A stretch of DNA of 64,000 nt from RHLJ01 sp965222205. Its GTDB lineage: Bacteria; Bacteroidota; Rhodothermia; Balneolales; Balneolaceae. Under the pieces are notes generated by a model that did not search any database, was not told where the DNA came from, and saw only the letters and a list, made by a program, of their open reading frames with translations. Position numbers and translations under genes: made by a program. Within the stretch, counting starts at the first letter, position 1; each line of letters begins with the position of its first letter. Shown here one piece after another: positions 42,102-51,422 of the stretch. The DNA lies in assembly GCA_965222205.1 (NCBI GenBank), contig OZ244932.1:3534001-3598000 (forward strand), written 5' to 3'.

Positions 42102-42862
42102 TGGAAAGTCTGAAGGTCATAAAAATCGGTGGTAAAATTACTGAAGATGAACAAAGCCTGAATCTTTTTCTGGAGGAGTTTATCAAAGTAGAAGATCCAA
42201 AAATTCTAGTTCATGGCGGAGGTGTGATAGCGACTGAAGTTGCCGGCAAGCTAGGTATAAAATCAGAAATGATAGAAGGAAGGCGGGTTACAGATCAGGA
42301 AACACTGGACGTAGTAACGATGGTGTATGGCGGGCTCATCAACAAGAAAATAGTAGCAAAACTACAATCACTTGGTGTTAACTCTTTAGGCTTGACCGGC
42401 GCGGATCTGAATCTCATCAAATCAAAAAAGAGAAATCCGGAACCTGTAAATTTTGGATGGGTTGGAGATATTGAACGCATTAATTCAGAGGAATTAAAAA
42501 CCCTGATTGACAGGAAAATAACTCCGGTATTGGCTCCTTTAACCCACGATGGCTCAGGAAATATGTTAAACACCAATGCCGATTCGATTACCTCTTTTGT
42601 TGCTCAGGAATTATCAAAAGTATATGATGTAGAAATGATGTTCTGCCTGGATATTGAGGGAGTATTGAACGGAAACCGGTTAATCACTGAAATGAACCTG
42701 TTACTTTATCGACATCTAAAGGGCATAAATGTTATAAAAGATGGAATGATTCCAAAACTGGATGTAGGGTTTCAGGCACTTAAATCCGGAGTTAAAAAAG
42801 TAAGTATCACGAAGTTTGACTCTATCAATGATTCGAATTCGGGCACACGGTTAATACAATGA
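42101..42862 (+). CDS. argB: N-acetylglutamate kinase
   Basis: 253 residues, amino-acid kinase fold, GTG start sharing one base with the argF' stop. VIKIGGKI (phosphate loop), VHGGGVIATEVAGKLG, EGRRVTDQETLD, LTGADLNLI and MIPKLDVGFQAL are present. Catalyses the second step of the pathway. It lacks the long N-terminal helix of arginine-inhibited hexameric kinases, so feedback inhibition may be weak here (inference). It overlaps argE by 4 bp. Confidence 0.93.
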   Translation: MESLKVIKIGGKITEDEQSLNLFLEEFIKVEDPKILVHGGGVIATEVAGKLGIKSEMIEGRRVTDQETLDVVTMVYGGLINKKIVAKLQSLGVNSLGLTGADLNLIKSKKRNPEPVNFGWVGDIERINSEELKTLIDRKITPVLAPLTHDGSGNMLNTNADSITSFVAQELSKVYDVEMMFCLDIEGVLNGNRLITEMNLLLYRHLKGINVIKDGMIPKLDVGFQALKSGVKKVSITKFDSINDSNSGTRLIQ

Positions 42863-43923
42863 GCAAGTACAAAGAACTTTCAGACCAGGCGATTGAATTG
42901 CTTTCGGCACTTATTTCTATTCAGTCTTATAGCAAGGAAGAGGATAAAACTGCTGATTTATTGGTGGAGTATCTTCGCGAACATGACTTCAAAGCCCAGA
43001 GAAAACAAAACAATGTTTGGGCATGGTCTGGTTATGTGGATGAGTCTAAACCAACACTATTACTTAATTCCCATCACGATACTGTTAAAGCAACTTCAAA
43101 ATGGAGCTATGATCCGTTTACTCCTACTATTGAAGACGGGAAGTTGATTGGATTAGGGAGTAATGATGCCGGAGGGCCATTAGTTAGTTTGTTGCATGTA
43201 TTTATTGAGCTGTCAAAAAAAGAGCAGCCTTACAATATGGTCTTTCTGGCTTCGGCTGAGGAAGAATCGTCTGGAAAGAATGGTGTTCCAATTGTGTTGG
43301 AAGAAATTGGCAAAATAGATTTAGGTGTAGTGGGTGAGCCAACATCCATGGATATGGCAATCGCCGAGCGTGGACTTATAGTTCTGGATTGTGTAGCTCA
43401 TGGAGAAAGTGGACATGCTGCTCGTGGTGAAGGGCAAAACGCTATCTACAAAGCGATGGAAGATATAGAATGGTTTAGAAGTTTTGAATTTGATAAACAA
43501 TCGGAAGTATTGGGTAACATCAATATGACAGTGACTCAAATTGAGGCAGGAACACAACATAATGTTGTTCCTGATGAATGCAGGTTTGTGGTGGATGTCC
43601 GCCCGAATGAACAATGTTCAAATGCAGAGGTAGTGGAAATTATCCGGAAGCATGTGGCATGTGAAGTAAATCCACGCTCTCTTAACCTGAATGCTTCAGA
43701 TATTGATGAGAATCATTTAATTGTACGAAAAGGGATTGGAATAGGAATCAAAACCTACGGCTCTCAAACAATGTCAGATCAGGTACACATGCCGTTTCCA
43801 TGCATTAAAATGGGGCCCGGAGATACTAAAAGATCACATACCGCGGATGAGTTTATCTATCTGAAAGAAATCGAAGAAGGAATTGAAATCTATATGAAGT
43901 TATTGGATGGGTTGGATATTTAA
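42859..43923 (+). CDS. argE: M20 N-acyl-citrulline/ornithine deacetylase
   Basis: 354 residues. Metal-site motifs LLNSHHDTV, GLGSNDAGGPL and AEEESSGKNG, with the dimerisation lid in the middle and the C-terminal GPGDTKRSHTADEFI histidine. In a pathway with ArgF' the substrate is expected to be N-acyl-citrulline rather than N-acetylornithine. This is family and context inference. The start overlaps argB by 4 bp; a structured 120-bp gap separates it from argH. Confidence 0.9.
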   Translation: MSKYKELSDQAIELLSALISIQSYSKEEDKTADLLVEYLREHDFKAQRKQNNVWAWSGYVDESKPTLLLNSHHDTVKATSKWSYDPFTPTIEDGKLIGLGSNDAGGPLVSLLHVFIELSKKEQPYNMVFLASAEEESSGKNGVPIVLEEIGKIDLGVVGEPTSMDMAIAERGLIVLDCVAHGESGHAARGEGQNAIYKAMEDIEWFRSFEFDKQSEVLGNINMTVTQIEAGTQHNVVPDECRFVVDVRPNEQCSNAEVVEIIRKHVACEVNPRSLNLNASDIDENHLIVRKGIGIGIKTYGSQTMSDQVHMPFPCIKMGPGDTKRSHTADEFIYLKEIEEGIEIYMKLLDGLDI

Positions 43924-43932
43924 TGCAACACA

Positions 43933-44038
43933 CCCCTTGCCGAAGGCATCCCTTCGGGAAAATCCCCCCAGCCTGTCCGGCAGGCAGGTCTCAAGAGGGG
44001 ACTTACTTTTTAACAAGCGAAGGATTTCAATCCTTCGC
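43933..44038. repeat. Structured intergenic element between argE and argH
   Basis: Outer arms CCCCTTG (43933-43939) and CAAGAGGGG (43992-44000) enclose two hairpins (CCGAAGG/CCTTCGG and CCTG/CAGG). A second perfect hairpin GCGAAGGAT / ATCCTTCGC with a TTCA loop sits at 44017-44038. GC content is higher than in the flanking genes. It looks like a REP/BIME-type dispersed repeat; it could also be an mRNA processing or partial termination site inside the operon. Confidence 0.65.
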
Positions 44039-44055
44039 AACAAGTGAAAAGAATT

Positions 44056-45357
44056 ATGGCAAAAAAACTGTGGGAAAAAGGAATCAATACTGATGAATTC
44101 ATTGAGAAATTCACGGTGGGAAAAGATCGTGAGCTGGACCTTGAACTTGCTAAATATGATGTACAGGGTACCATTGCTCACATAACGATGCTGGAGTCAG
44201 TAGGTCTCTTAGAAAAAGAAGAGCTTGAAGTATTAGTGAAAGAATTGAATCGGATTCTTGATGATGTGATTGAGCCCGGGAAATTCGAAATAGAGGAAGG
44301 AGTGGAAGATGTGCATTCCCAAATCGAGCTTATGCTCACCAGAAAACTGGGAGATACTGGAAAAAAAGTGCACTCAGGACGATCCAGAAATGATCAGGTT
44401 CTGGTTGCTATTAAATTATTTTTAAGAGATCAAATCAAAGAAATTGCTTTTTTAACTCAAAAACTGTTTAATGATTTAGTTGAACAAAGTGAGGCTCACA
44501 AGGAGATCTTACTTCCGGGATACACCCATACCCAGGCCGCAATGCCTTCTAGTTTCGGGTTATGGTTTGGCGCGTATGCTGAAAGCTTGGTAGATGACCT
44601 CGTATTGATGCAGGCAGCGCATACCATCGTTAATCAAAATCCTTTAGGGTCGGCGGCAGGGTATGGTTCTTCCTTTCCTTTGAATAGGAGTATGACCACT
44701 GAGCTCCTGGAATTTGCCGGCATGAACACCAATGTGGTATATGCTCAAATGGGTAGAGGTAAAGCAGAGCAAACGGTCGCATTTGCGATAGCCGGACTCG
44801 CAGGTACACTCAATAAGTTAGCGTCAGATGTTTGTTTGTATAACAGTCAGAATTTTGCCTTTCTGAAATTACCGGATGAGCTCACAACGGGTTCAAGCAT
44901 TATGCCACACAAAAAAAACCCGGATGTGTTTGAGTTGATTCGAGCCAAAACCAATGTGCTTAAGGCTTTGCCAACGACGATTTCTACAGTAATCGGAAAC
45001 CTTACGTCAGGCTATCATCGCGACTTCCAGATATTAAAAGAAGTACTTTTTCCCGCCATTGAGGACATTAAAGAATGCCTGTTCGTTACTGACTATTCAG
45101 TAAGTAAAATAAAAGTTACTAAAGATATTCTGGATGATCCTAAATACAAACTCATTTTCTCGGTGGAAGCAGTAAATGAGTTAGTGTTGGAAGGTGTTCC
45201 TTTTCGTGATGCTTACCAACAAGTAAGTAAAGAAATTGAATCCGGCACTTTTATCCCGCCAAAAGAAATCAAACATACCCACGAGGGAAGTATTGGCAAT
45301 TTGGGGAATGATCAGATTAAAGCCCGTATGAAAAAAGTGATGTTTGGGTTTGAATAA
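44056..45357 (+). CDS. argH: Argininosuccinate lyase
   Basis: 433 residues from the ATG at 44056 (MAKKLWEKG); a GTG four codons earlier is possible but lies next to the hairpin. Fumarase/aspartase superfamily signature GSSIMPHKKNPDVFEL, plus HSGRSRNDQV and GYTHTQAAMPSSFG. Splits argininosuccinate into arginine and fumarate, the final step. It is the last gene of the operon. Confidence 0.95.
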   Translation: MAKKLWEKGINTDEFIEKFTVGKDRELDLELAKYDVQGTIAHITMLESVGLLEKEELEVLVKELNRILDDVIEPGKFEIEEGVEDVHSQIELMLTRKLGDTGKKVHSGRSRNDQVLVAIKLFLRDQIKEIAFLTQKLFNDLVEQSEAHKEILLPGYTHTQAAMPSSFGLWFGAYAESLVDDLVLMQAAHTIVNQNPLGSAAGYGSSFPLNRSMTTELLEFAGMNTNVVYAQMGRGKAEQTVAFAIAGLAGTLNKLASDVCLYNSQNFAFLKLPDELTTGSSIMPHKKNPDVFELIRAKTNVLKALPTTISTVIGNLTSGYHRDFQILKEVLFPAIEDIKECLFVTDYSVSKIKVTKDILDDPKYKLIFSVEAVNELVLEGVPFRDAYQQVSKEIESGTFIPPKEIKHTHEGSIGNLGNDQIKARMKKVMFGFE

Positions 45358-45447
45358 CCAAGAATAATCCTGCTTCCAAAAACCTTCCTTTTTATTACAT
45401 TGAACTGAAACCATTGTACTCTTCACTTAACATTTCAGGGATTTATT

Positions 45448-47055
45448 ATGGAAAATTTTTCGGGAAAAGGGCTGATCCTTTTGTGCTCACTTGTTTTCAT
45501 TTCACTTTCAGTACAGGCACAGGACAATTATCCTGAGGAACAGATCGAGGCACTTAAAAAGGAAGCTGCACAGATGGTGCAGGATAGGCACAAGCAAAGT
45601 CAGGTGATGGTCGATAAAATATTCAGTTTTGCGGAGCTTGGTTTTCAGGAAGTAGAATCTTCCAAATACCTTACCTCAATTCTTGAAGAAAATGGCTTTG
45701 AGATAGAATACGGAATCTCAGGAATTCCAACCGCCTGGTTTGCTAAATGGGGTGAAGGAAAGCCGGTAATAGCATTAGGGAGTGATGTTGATGGCATTCC
45801 AAAAGCTTCCCAAAAACCCGGAGTAGCTTATCACGATCCTATTGTGGAAGGAGCACCGGGACATGGCGAAGGGCATAATTCAGGCATCCCACTGAATATC
45901 ACTTCAGCACTGGTTGTAAAGGAAATTATGGAGCGGGAAGGTATTCAGGGAACAATCGTTCTTTGGCCGGGAATCGCTGAAGAATTACTGGGCGCAAAAG
46001 CGTATTACACCAGAGATGGTTTTTTTGACGATATCGATATGTGCATTTTCACTCACGTGAGCAATCGTTTAGGTGTTCGTTATGGACAAGCACCTGGTAC
46101 CGGACTAATTTCAGTTGAATATACATTTAAAGGTGAATCAGCTCACTCTGCGGGATCTCCGTGGAGAGGCAGAAGCGCCCTGGATGCCGTTGAGTTAATG
46201 AATATTGGATGGAATTATAAGCGGGAACACTTACATCCGTTGACACGATCGCATTCTACTATAACAAATGGGGGTGACCAACCTAATGTGGTTCCCTCTG
46301 AGGCTTCCATTTGGTACTTTTTAAGAGACATTACCTATGATGGAATCATGGAGTTATATGGATATGCAAATGACATGGCCGAGGGTGCTGCGTTGATGAC
46401 AGGTACAGAAGTGTCTTCCAGAACAATAGGTACGGCTTGGCCCAGGCATTTCAACAAAGTAATAGCTGAAACTATGCATCAAAATATTGAAGAGGTTGGT
46501 TTGCCGGAATGGAGTGAGGCGGATCAAAGCTTGGCAAAAGCAGTTCAGAAAGAAGTGGGTTCAAGACCAAGAGGGTTGGTTACTGAGCTGAGTACTATTG
46601 GTGTGCCTCTTGAGAATCCAAGAAGTGGAGGTTCTGATGATATTGGTGATATCTCCTGGAAAGTGCCAACTGTAACGCTTCGTTATCCTTCAAATATACC
46701 AGGACTCCAGGGTCACCATTGGTCGAATGCTATTGCAATGGCAACTCCGATTGCGCATAAAGGGGTTACTACCGGAGCTAAAGTTCAGGCTATGACCATG
46801 TTGGATTTCCTTTTAAAACCGGAATTAATTGAAGCTTCGTGGAAGTACTATAATGAAGTACAAACCGTGGAAACGGAATACAAACCCATGCTTACAGAAG
46901 ATGATAAGCCGGCTACTTATCTGAATACAGATATTATGAAGCAATTCCGTCCGCTTTTAGAGAAATATTATTTCGATGAAACGAAGTTTGATACATACCT
47001 TGATCAACTAGGGATTAAATATCCTACCCTTGTAAAAGAAGAAAGCAAAGAATAG
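45448..47055 (+). CDS. Exported M20 amidohydrolase, AbgB-like
   Basis: 535 residues with a signal peptide ending SLSVQAQ. The M20D features match the aminobenzoyl-glutamate utilisation protein B group: FAELGFQEVESSKYLTSIL (in part), SDVDGIPKASQKPG, GHGEGHNSG, GESAHSAGSPWRGRSALDAVEL (in part) and PNVVPSEASIWYFLRD. AbgB-like enzymes cleave p-aminobenzoyl-glutamate or similar amides, often with an AbgA partner that is not seen here. Export suggests a scavenging role (inference). It lies alone after argH. Confidence 0.87.
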   Translation: MENFSGKGLILLCSLVFISLSVQAQDNYPEEQIEALKKEAAQMVQDRHKQSQVMVDKIFSFAELGFQEVESSKYLTSILEENGFEIEYGISGIPTAWFAKWGEGKPVIALGSDVDGIPKASQKPGVAYHDPIVEGAPGHGEGHNSGIPLNITSALVVKEIMEREGIQGTIVLWPGIAEELLGAKAYYTRDGFFDDIDMCIFTHVSNRLGVRYGQAPGTGLISVEYTFKGESAHSAGSPWRGRSALDAVELMNIGWNYKREHLHPLTRSHSTITNGGDQPNVVPSEASIWYFLRDITYDGIMELYGYANDMAEGAALMTGTEVSSRTIGTAWPRHFNKVIAETMHQNIEEVGLPEWSEADQSLAKAVQKEVGSRPRGLVTELSTIGVPLENPRSGGSDDIGDISWKVPTVTLRYPSNIPGLQGHHWSNAIAMATPIAHKGVTTGAKVQAMTMLDFLLKPELIEASWKYYNEVQTVETEYKPMLTEDDKPATYLNTDIMKQFRPLLEKYYFDETKFDTYLDQLGIKYPTLVKEESKE

Positions 47056-47128
47056 ATTTCGAGTTGGGTTGGTTGAACAATTCATATAATTGTGAATTAT
47101 AGTTGGTCATCCACTAAATAAACACACA

Positions 47129-47626
47129 ATGAAAAAAATTAATTACTCAGTAATAGCACTTGCCTTGCTTACGGTTTCAGTAACTGTGATTGCAATAGAT
47201 GAAAAGCCAGTTGAGCGTACTAACTATGAATATCTAGATCAGCAATTAACAAATGCAAAGGATTTCACCCTGGAAGTATTAGAGGGCATGCCCGCTGAAG
47301 ACTTCTCATTCAAACCAGTAGAAGATGTTCGAAGTTTTGGAGCACAAGCTTTTCATATAGCATATAGCCTGGAATGGTTTAATGCTCAACTTAAAGGCGA
47401 ACCCATTGCTTGGGAACCAGGTGATGAGGACAGAATGAGTAAGGAAGAATTAATTTCCTATACAACGGAACAGTTCGATGCAATGATAGAAATTATTCAT
47501 GTAGCAGAAGAAAGCGGTGCCTTTACCGCGGGTGTGTTAGGCGCACTTCGACATAATTCTCATCATCGTGGACAAATGGTTGCTTATTACAGAGCAAATG
47601 GAATGAAACCCCCAGCGTATAAATAA
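47129..47626 (+). CDS. Exported DinB-family protein
   Basis: 165 residues with an N-terminal signal (VIALALLTVSVTVIAI). Four-helix-bundle DinB fold with the metal-histidine motif AFHIAYSLEWF (about 71) and LRHNSHHRGQM (about 143-153). DinB-like proteins are metal-dependent, sometimes thiol transferases; the substrate is unknown. Followed by a terminator shared with the convergent gene. Confidence 0.85.
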   Translation: MKKINYSVIALALLTVSVTVIAIDEKPVERTNYEYLDQQLTNAKDFTLEVLEGMPAEDFSFKPVEDVRSFGAQAFHIAYSLEWFNAQLKGEPIAWEPGDEDRMSKEELISYTTEQFDAMIEIIHVAEESGAFTAGVLGALRHNSHHRGQMVAYYRANGMKPPAYK

Positions 47627-47635
47627 TAAGGAATT

Positions 47636-47661
47636 AAAAGCCGGAGAAATCCGGTTTTTTT
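47636..47661. terminator. Bidirectional terminator after dinB-like gene
   Basis: CCGGA / TCCGG stem with a GAAA tetraloop (47641-47654), A-tract before and seven T after; it lies between convergent genes and overlaps the stop of the minus-strand one. Confidence 0.85.
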
Positions 47662-48403
47662 ATTTAAGGGATAATTGGGTTCGCCAGGAGTTAAGTGCCT
47701 CAAAAGCAGGAACCATCCGGCTGCCATACCAGCTGAACCATTCTCCATTCACTAACTCGATATTCGAATCCGGGCAAACTTCCTTCAGTTCAGAAATATG
47801 TTTTTCTTTGAACGGATAGGGTTCACTGCTTAGCAGTATAAGTTCGGGGTTGAGTGCGGAAAGTTCATCGAAAGATGTGGTTGGATATCTGGTTTGGTTA
47901 CCAAATATATTTACCAATCCATATCGGGCCATCACATCATGAATATAGGTATCATTGCCAATCGTCATCCACGGATCTTTCCAGATAAAATAGGCAGTTC
48001 GGATTGGTTTTGATTGTGGTGCCTGGTTTATAAGCTGATTGATTTCTGAAACCAAAGTTCGAGCTTTTTCTTCCTTTCCAGTTAATATTCCGAGCTCTAT
48101 TATCCAATCTAAAGCCTGATCTACGGTGTCAATTTCCGTAAGGACTACTTCAGTATACTTTGCCAGCTCTTCTATATTTTCTTTTCTGTTTTCTTCTTTG
48201 TTTGCGATAATAAGATCAGGTGTAAGATCAAGAATTTTTTCAATATTTGGATTCTTAGTTCCACCAACGGAAGGGATTTTATCAATCAATTTTTTGGGAT
48301 GAATGCAGAACTTGGTTCGCCCGATAAGCTGCTCTTTCAATCTTAAATCAATTAGTAACTCCGTAAGACTTGGAACCAGGCTGATTATTCTTTTGTATGA
48401 CAT
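47660..48403 (-). CDS. BtuF-like helical-backbone metal receptor
   Basis: 247 residues of the type III periplasmic-binding fold: ISLVPSLTELLIDL, LIGRTKFC, VGGTKNPNIEKILDLTPDLI (in part), the long backbone helix, and LNPELILLSSEPYPF. The family binds cobalamin or metal chelates for an ABC importer. No signal peptide or lipobox is present, and no permease or ATPase lies nearby, so it may act in the cytosol or depend on a distant transporter. No cobalamin riboswitch was seen upstream. Confidence 0.85.
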   Translation of the reverse strand: MSYKRIISLVPSLTELLIDLRLKEQLIGRTKFCIHPKKLIDKIPSVGGTKNPNIEKILDLTPDLIIANKEENRKENIEELAKYTEVVLTEIDTVDQALDWIIELGILTGKEEKARTLVSEINQLINQAPQSKPIRTAYFIWKDPWMTIGNDTYIHDVMARYGLVNIFGNQTRYPTTSFDELSALNPELILLSSEPYPFKEKHISELKEVCPDSNIELVNGEWFSWYGSRMVPAFEALNSWRTQLSLK

Positions 48404-48437
48404 GGTGAAATTTAATCCTAAAACCGTTTTATAATTA

Positions 48438-48503
48438 GGTCATTCCGAATTTATTTCGGAATCTTTGTAATACATAAGATCCTGAAACAAGTTCAGGATG
48501 ACC
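48438..48503. repeat. 66-bp inverted-repeat element (GGTCATTCCG type)
   Basis: Terminal arms GGTCAT and ATGACC enclose two hairpins: ATTCCGAA/TTCGGAAT and ATCCTGAA/TTCAGGAT. This arrangement is a widespread non-coding repeat in bacterial genomes. It lies between the divergent btuF-like and LLM oxidoreductase genes. Confidence 0.75.
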
Positions 48504-48526
48504 AATGAATTTTATAGCTGACTAAC

Positions 48527-49561
48527 ATGGAACTAGGTCTATATACATTTGTAGAAAATACACCCGATTCAAAAACAGGGAAGCTACTTCATCCATCAGA
48601 GCGGCTCGCCAACCTTATGGAAGAAATTGAATTAGCAGATCAGGCAGGTCTTGATGTTTACGCAATTGGGGAGCACCACCGCGAAGAATTCGTTTCGTCA
48701 TCTCCTACAACAATACTGGCAGCAGCAGCTGCAAAGACAAAAAATATAAAACTCAGTACAGCGGTAACAGTATTGGGATCAGAAGACCCGGTTCGGGTAT
48801 ATCAGCAATTTTCGACTATTGATTTACTTTCAAAAGGAAGAGCAGAAATTATTGTAGGAAGAGGCTCTTTCATCGAATCATTTCCACTCTTTGGATATGA
48901 TTTGCAAAACTATGAAGAGCTTTTTGAGGAAAAGCTGGAATTACTCTTGCAAATTCAGAAAGAGACTAACATCACCTGGAATGGAAAACACAGGGCAGCA
49001 ATTAATGACCGGGGTGTTTATCCAAGAGCCTACCAGGAAGAAATTCCAATTTGGAGAGCGGTAGGAGGAACTCCGAAATCTGCCTACATCACCGGGGCAC
49101 TGGGACTCCCAATGGCACTGGCAATTATTGGCGGGTATCCGGCTCAGTTTAAACAAATGTCCGACCTCCATGCAAGAGGGGCTGAAGAACACAATCAACC
49201 TAAACAAAAGCTCAGTATTAACTCTCATGGATTTATAAGTGAAACCTCTCAAGAAGCATCAGATACAGCCTTTCCAGCTTTCAAACAGGTCATGGACAAA
49301 ATCGGAAAAGAACGAGGATGGTCTCCGATGCAGCGGAATCAGTTCGATGCTTCAACTGCTTTGGAAGGAGCAAATTTTGTCGGAAGCCCGCAGGAAGTGA
49401 TTGATAAGGTTATGTATCAGTACGAGATATTTAACCACGATCGATTCTTAATGCAGATGACGGTTGGAAGCATACCTCATAAAGAAGTACTTAAATCAAT
49501 TGAATTGTTTGCTGCAGAAGTTGCACCGGTGATCAGAAAAGAAATAGCTTCATCAGGATAG
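48527..49561 (+). CDS. LLM-class flavin-dependent oxidoreductase
   Basis: 344 residues, bacterial luciferase-like TIM barrel: LADQAGLDVYAIGEHHREEF (in part), TTILAAAAAKTKNIKLSTAV (in part), VYQQFSTIDLLSKGRAEI, VGRGSF and WRAVGGTPKSA. FMN or F420 is the cofactor in this family; the alkanal/alkanesulfonate-type substrate cannot be told. Single gene, 23 bp downstream of the inverted-repeat element. Confidence 0.9.
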   Translation: MELGLYTFVENTPDSKTGKLLHPSERLANLMEEIELADQAGLDVYAIGEHHREEFVSSSPTTILAAAAAKTKNIKLSTAVTVLGSEDPVRVYQQFSTIDLLSKGRAEIIVGRGSFIESFPLFGYDLQNYEELFEEKLELLLQIQKETNITWNGKHRAAINDRGVYPRAYQEEIPIWRAVGGTPKSAYITGALGLPMALAIIGGYPAQFKQMSDLHARGAEEHNQPKQKLSINSHGFISETSQEASDTAFPAFKQVMDKIGKERGWSPMQRNQFDASTALEGANFVGSPQEVIDKVMYQYEIFNHDRFLMQMTVGSIPHKEVLKSIELFAAEVAPVIRKEIASSG

Positions 49562-50024
49562 AAAATCTTTTTAACAAAGCTTCAGATGGAGTGTTATTCG
49601 TCTGACGGATTGCCCGTCTGATGGGCGCAGTGGAGTAAGAAAGGAGTTCATGCCTACTCCCAGCGGTCGGACGAGCTTGAGCCGTCAGACCGGGATTATG
49701 TCTTCAAAAGAGCAAACCAGTTTCTAGGTGTTAGCTTGCATCCTCACCAAATCCGATCCAACGCAGAGCATAGGATCGAGGATAAAGTTCATGCTATTCT
49801 TAGCGTACCTGCCGGGCTAATGACTATGCGCCTACGGTTTTTTTAATTAGGTAAAAGATAGCCTTGGTTAATACGTTTTTTCTTCAAGACTCCCCGGTGG
49901 CAGGAACTCGGGCTCAATTGTGCCTGCGAGATTTTCCTGCGCATACTTTAGCCTAATCTCGCACATAAACAAGAGGGACTTCAGTCCCTGGAACTACAGA
50001 CAGGATGCCTAACTTCTGCAAGAC
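49562..50024. other. Gene-free 463-bp interval with structured repeats
   Basis: Contains the 105-bp dispersed repeat (49608-49712), a 9-bp hairpin TGCGAGATT / AATCTCGCA (49925-49963) and a small AGGGACT/AGTCCCT hairpin near 49972-49987. I see no plausible ORF on either strand. The region between convergent genes seems to be a landing site for repeats. Confidence 0.6.
49608..49712. repeat. 105-bp structured dispersed repeat, copy A
   Basis: Matches 55182-55286 over its whole length with scattered substitutions (shared blocks include GATTGCCCGT, TGGAGTA, CCGTCAG, CCGGGAT, CTTCAAAAGA). It folds into a nested hairpin: GTCTGACGG (49599-49608 region) with CCGTCAGAC, GCCCGTCTGA with TCGGACGAGC, and GGAGTA with TACTCC. 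Confidence 0.75.
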
Positions 50025-51422
50025 CTATGCTGAATCAAAAATATCAAGTTCCCTTAGTAACTGGTTTGACTGTCTGTCTAACTGGATAATCGGCTTGATA
50101 CGTGATTGAATATTCGATCTAGAGATGATTTTTTTGATAGCATCAACAAAGAAATCGACTTCTTCAAATGTATTATAACACCCAAAGCTCACCCTGACTA
50201 AGCCCGGTAAGTAATTTTTTTCGCCTTTTGAAGATTCGATTTGCCATTTTTTAATCTCTGTATCAGAAAGTCGTAGTAACTTTACTACATAAGGATGAGC
50301 GCAAAAACATCCGTTTCTAACTCCAATTCCAAACTTTGTACTCAGAATGGTAGCAACATCATGGTGATGGAGCTCCTTTATATTGAAGGATATAACACCA
50401 ACCCGATCTTCTTCTAAGTCACCATAAACTATGACTTCATTAATTTGAAGCAGTCTGTTCAGTGTGTAATCAGTTAATTCTCTTTCGTGTCTGGCAAGTC
50501 GGTCCATATCCAATTTAGATAACTCAGTTATAGCCTTCGCCAAAGCAACAGCACCAACTACGTTAGGACTACCGGCTTCTTCTCTGTCAGGTAAATCAGC
50601 CCAACGGATATCTTCTAAAGTGACAGATTCTACTGTGCCACCACCGGTATATTCGGGGGCAGAGTTGAGAAATGTATCCTTAGGGCCAATCAAAACCCCA
50701 GTTCCAAAAGGGGCGTACATTTTGTGAGCTGAGAAAACTAAAAAATCGATGTGAGAAGGGTCTTCATTTGAACGGATATCAATTTTTCGATGTGGAGCGA
50801 GTTGAGCAGCATCCACAACAATTTTTGCGCCATAATGGTGAGCCAATTTTGCTATGCGATAAATAGGTTGCACCAACCCTGTCACATTAGATGCTCCTGA
50901 AACGCAAACTAAAGCCACTCTGCCTTTGTACAATTCAAGCTTTTGCTCCAGATCCTTTAAATTTAAAACTCCTTTTTCAGTGACTCTCACATGACCAGTT
51001 TCGGCTTTATCCCTCCAGGGTAAATCATTCGAATGGTGTTCCATTTCTGTAGTAAGAATGATGGCATCTTTTTTGATCGGAAACCGATATGAGAGTTTGT
51101 TTAACGCTTCAGTCGCATTTTTTGTGAAAATAACGGTGTTTTCAGCAGTATCTGCACTAACAAATTTAGCTACAATCTTGTGCGCCTTATCATAAAGCTC
51201 TGTACTAAACTGAGATTTAAATCCAGCTCCGCGATGTACACTTGAGTAATAGGGTAGGAAGTTTTGGACAAACTCTGTTACACATTCAAAAGCAGGAGTA
51301 CTTGCTGCGTTATCCAGGTTTATATAATTTCTCAGCACTCCGGTTGATAAAGGCGTTTGTTGGTCAATCCCGGTAATCTGAAATGAAGACGGGTAAGGTT
51401 TTTTTGAATTATCAGTTAGCAT
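50025..51422 (-). CDS. Class V aminotransferase, cysteine-desulfurase-like (SufS-type)
   Basis: 465 residues. PLP features: NLDNAASTP (36-44), TEMEHHSNDLPW (125-136), VDAAQLAPH and the lysine in FSAHKMYAPFG (Lys234). A C-terminal cysteine segment NGCFCAHPYV (about 375) is at the place of the desulfurase catalytic cysteine. It should release sulfur from cysteine or a related thiol onto an acceptor. It is the last gene of a five-gene operon with sulfurtransferase, two YeeE halves and a rhodanese; its start overlaps the rhodanese stop by 7 bp. The N-terminal 35 residues are extra compared with SufS. Confidence 0.88.
   Translation of the reverse strand: MLTDNSKKPYPSSFQITGIDQQTPLSTGVLRNYINLDNAASTPAFECVTEFVQNFLPYYSSVHRGAGFKSQFSTELYDKAHKIVAKFVSADTAENTVIFTKNATEALNKLSYRFPIKKDAIILTTEMEHHSNDLPWRDKAETGHVRVTEKGVLNLKDLEQKLELYKGRVALVCVSGASNVTGLVQPIYRIAKLAHHYGAKIVVDAAQLAPHRKIDIRSNEDPSHIDFLVFSAHKMYAPFGTGVLIGPKDTFLNSAPEYTGGGTVESVTLEDIRWADLPDREEAGSPNVVGAVALAKAITELSKLDMDRLARHERELTDYTLNRLLQINEVIVYGDLEEDRVGVISFNIKELHHHDVATILSTKFGIGVRNGCFCAHPYVVKLLRLSDTEIKKWQIESSKGEKNYLPGLVRVSFGCYNTFEEVDFFVDAIKKIISRSNIQSRIKPIIQLDRQSNQLLRELDIFDSA

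Noticed and set aside
44044..44055. GTG start for argH
   Set aside because: The ATG at 44056 begins MAKKLWEKG, the usual N-terminus; the GTG lies only 6 bp after the hairpin.
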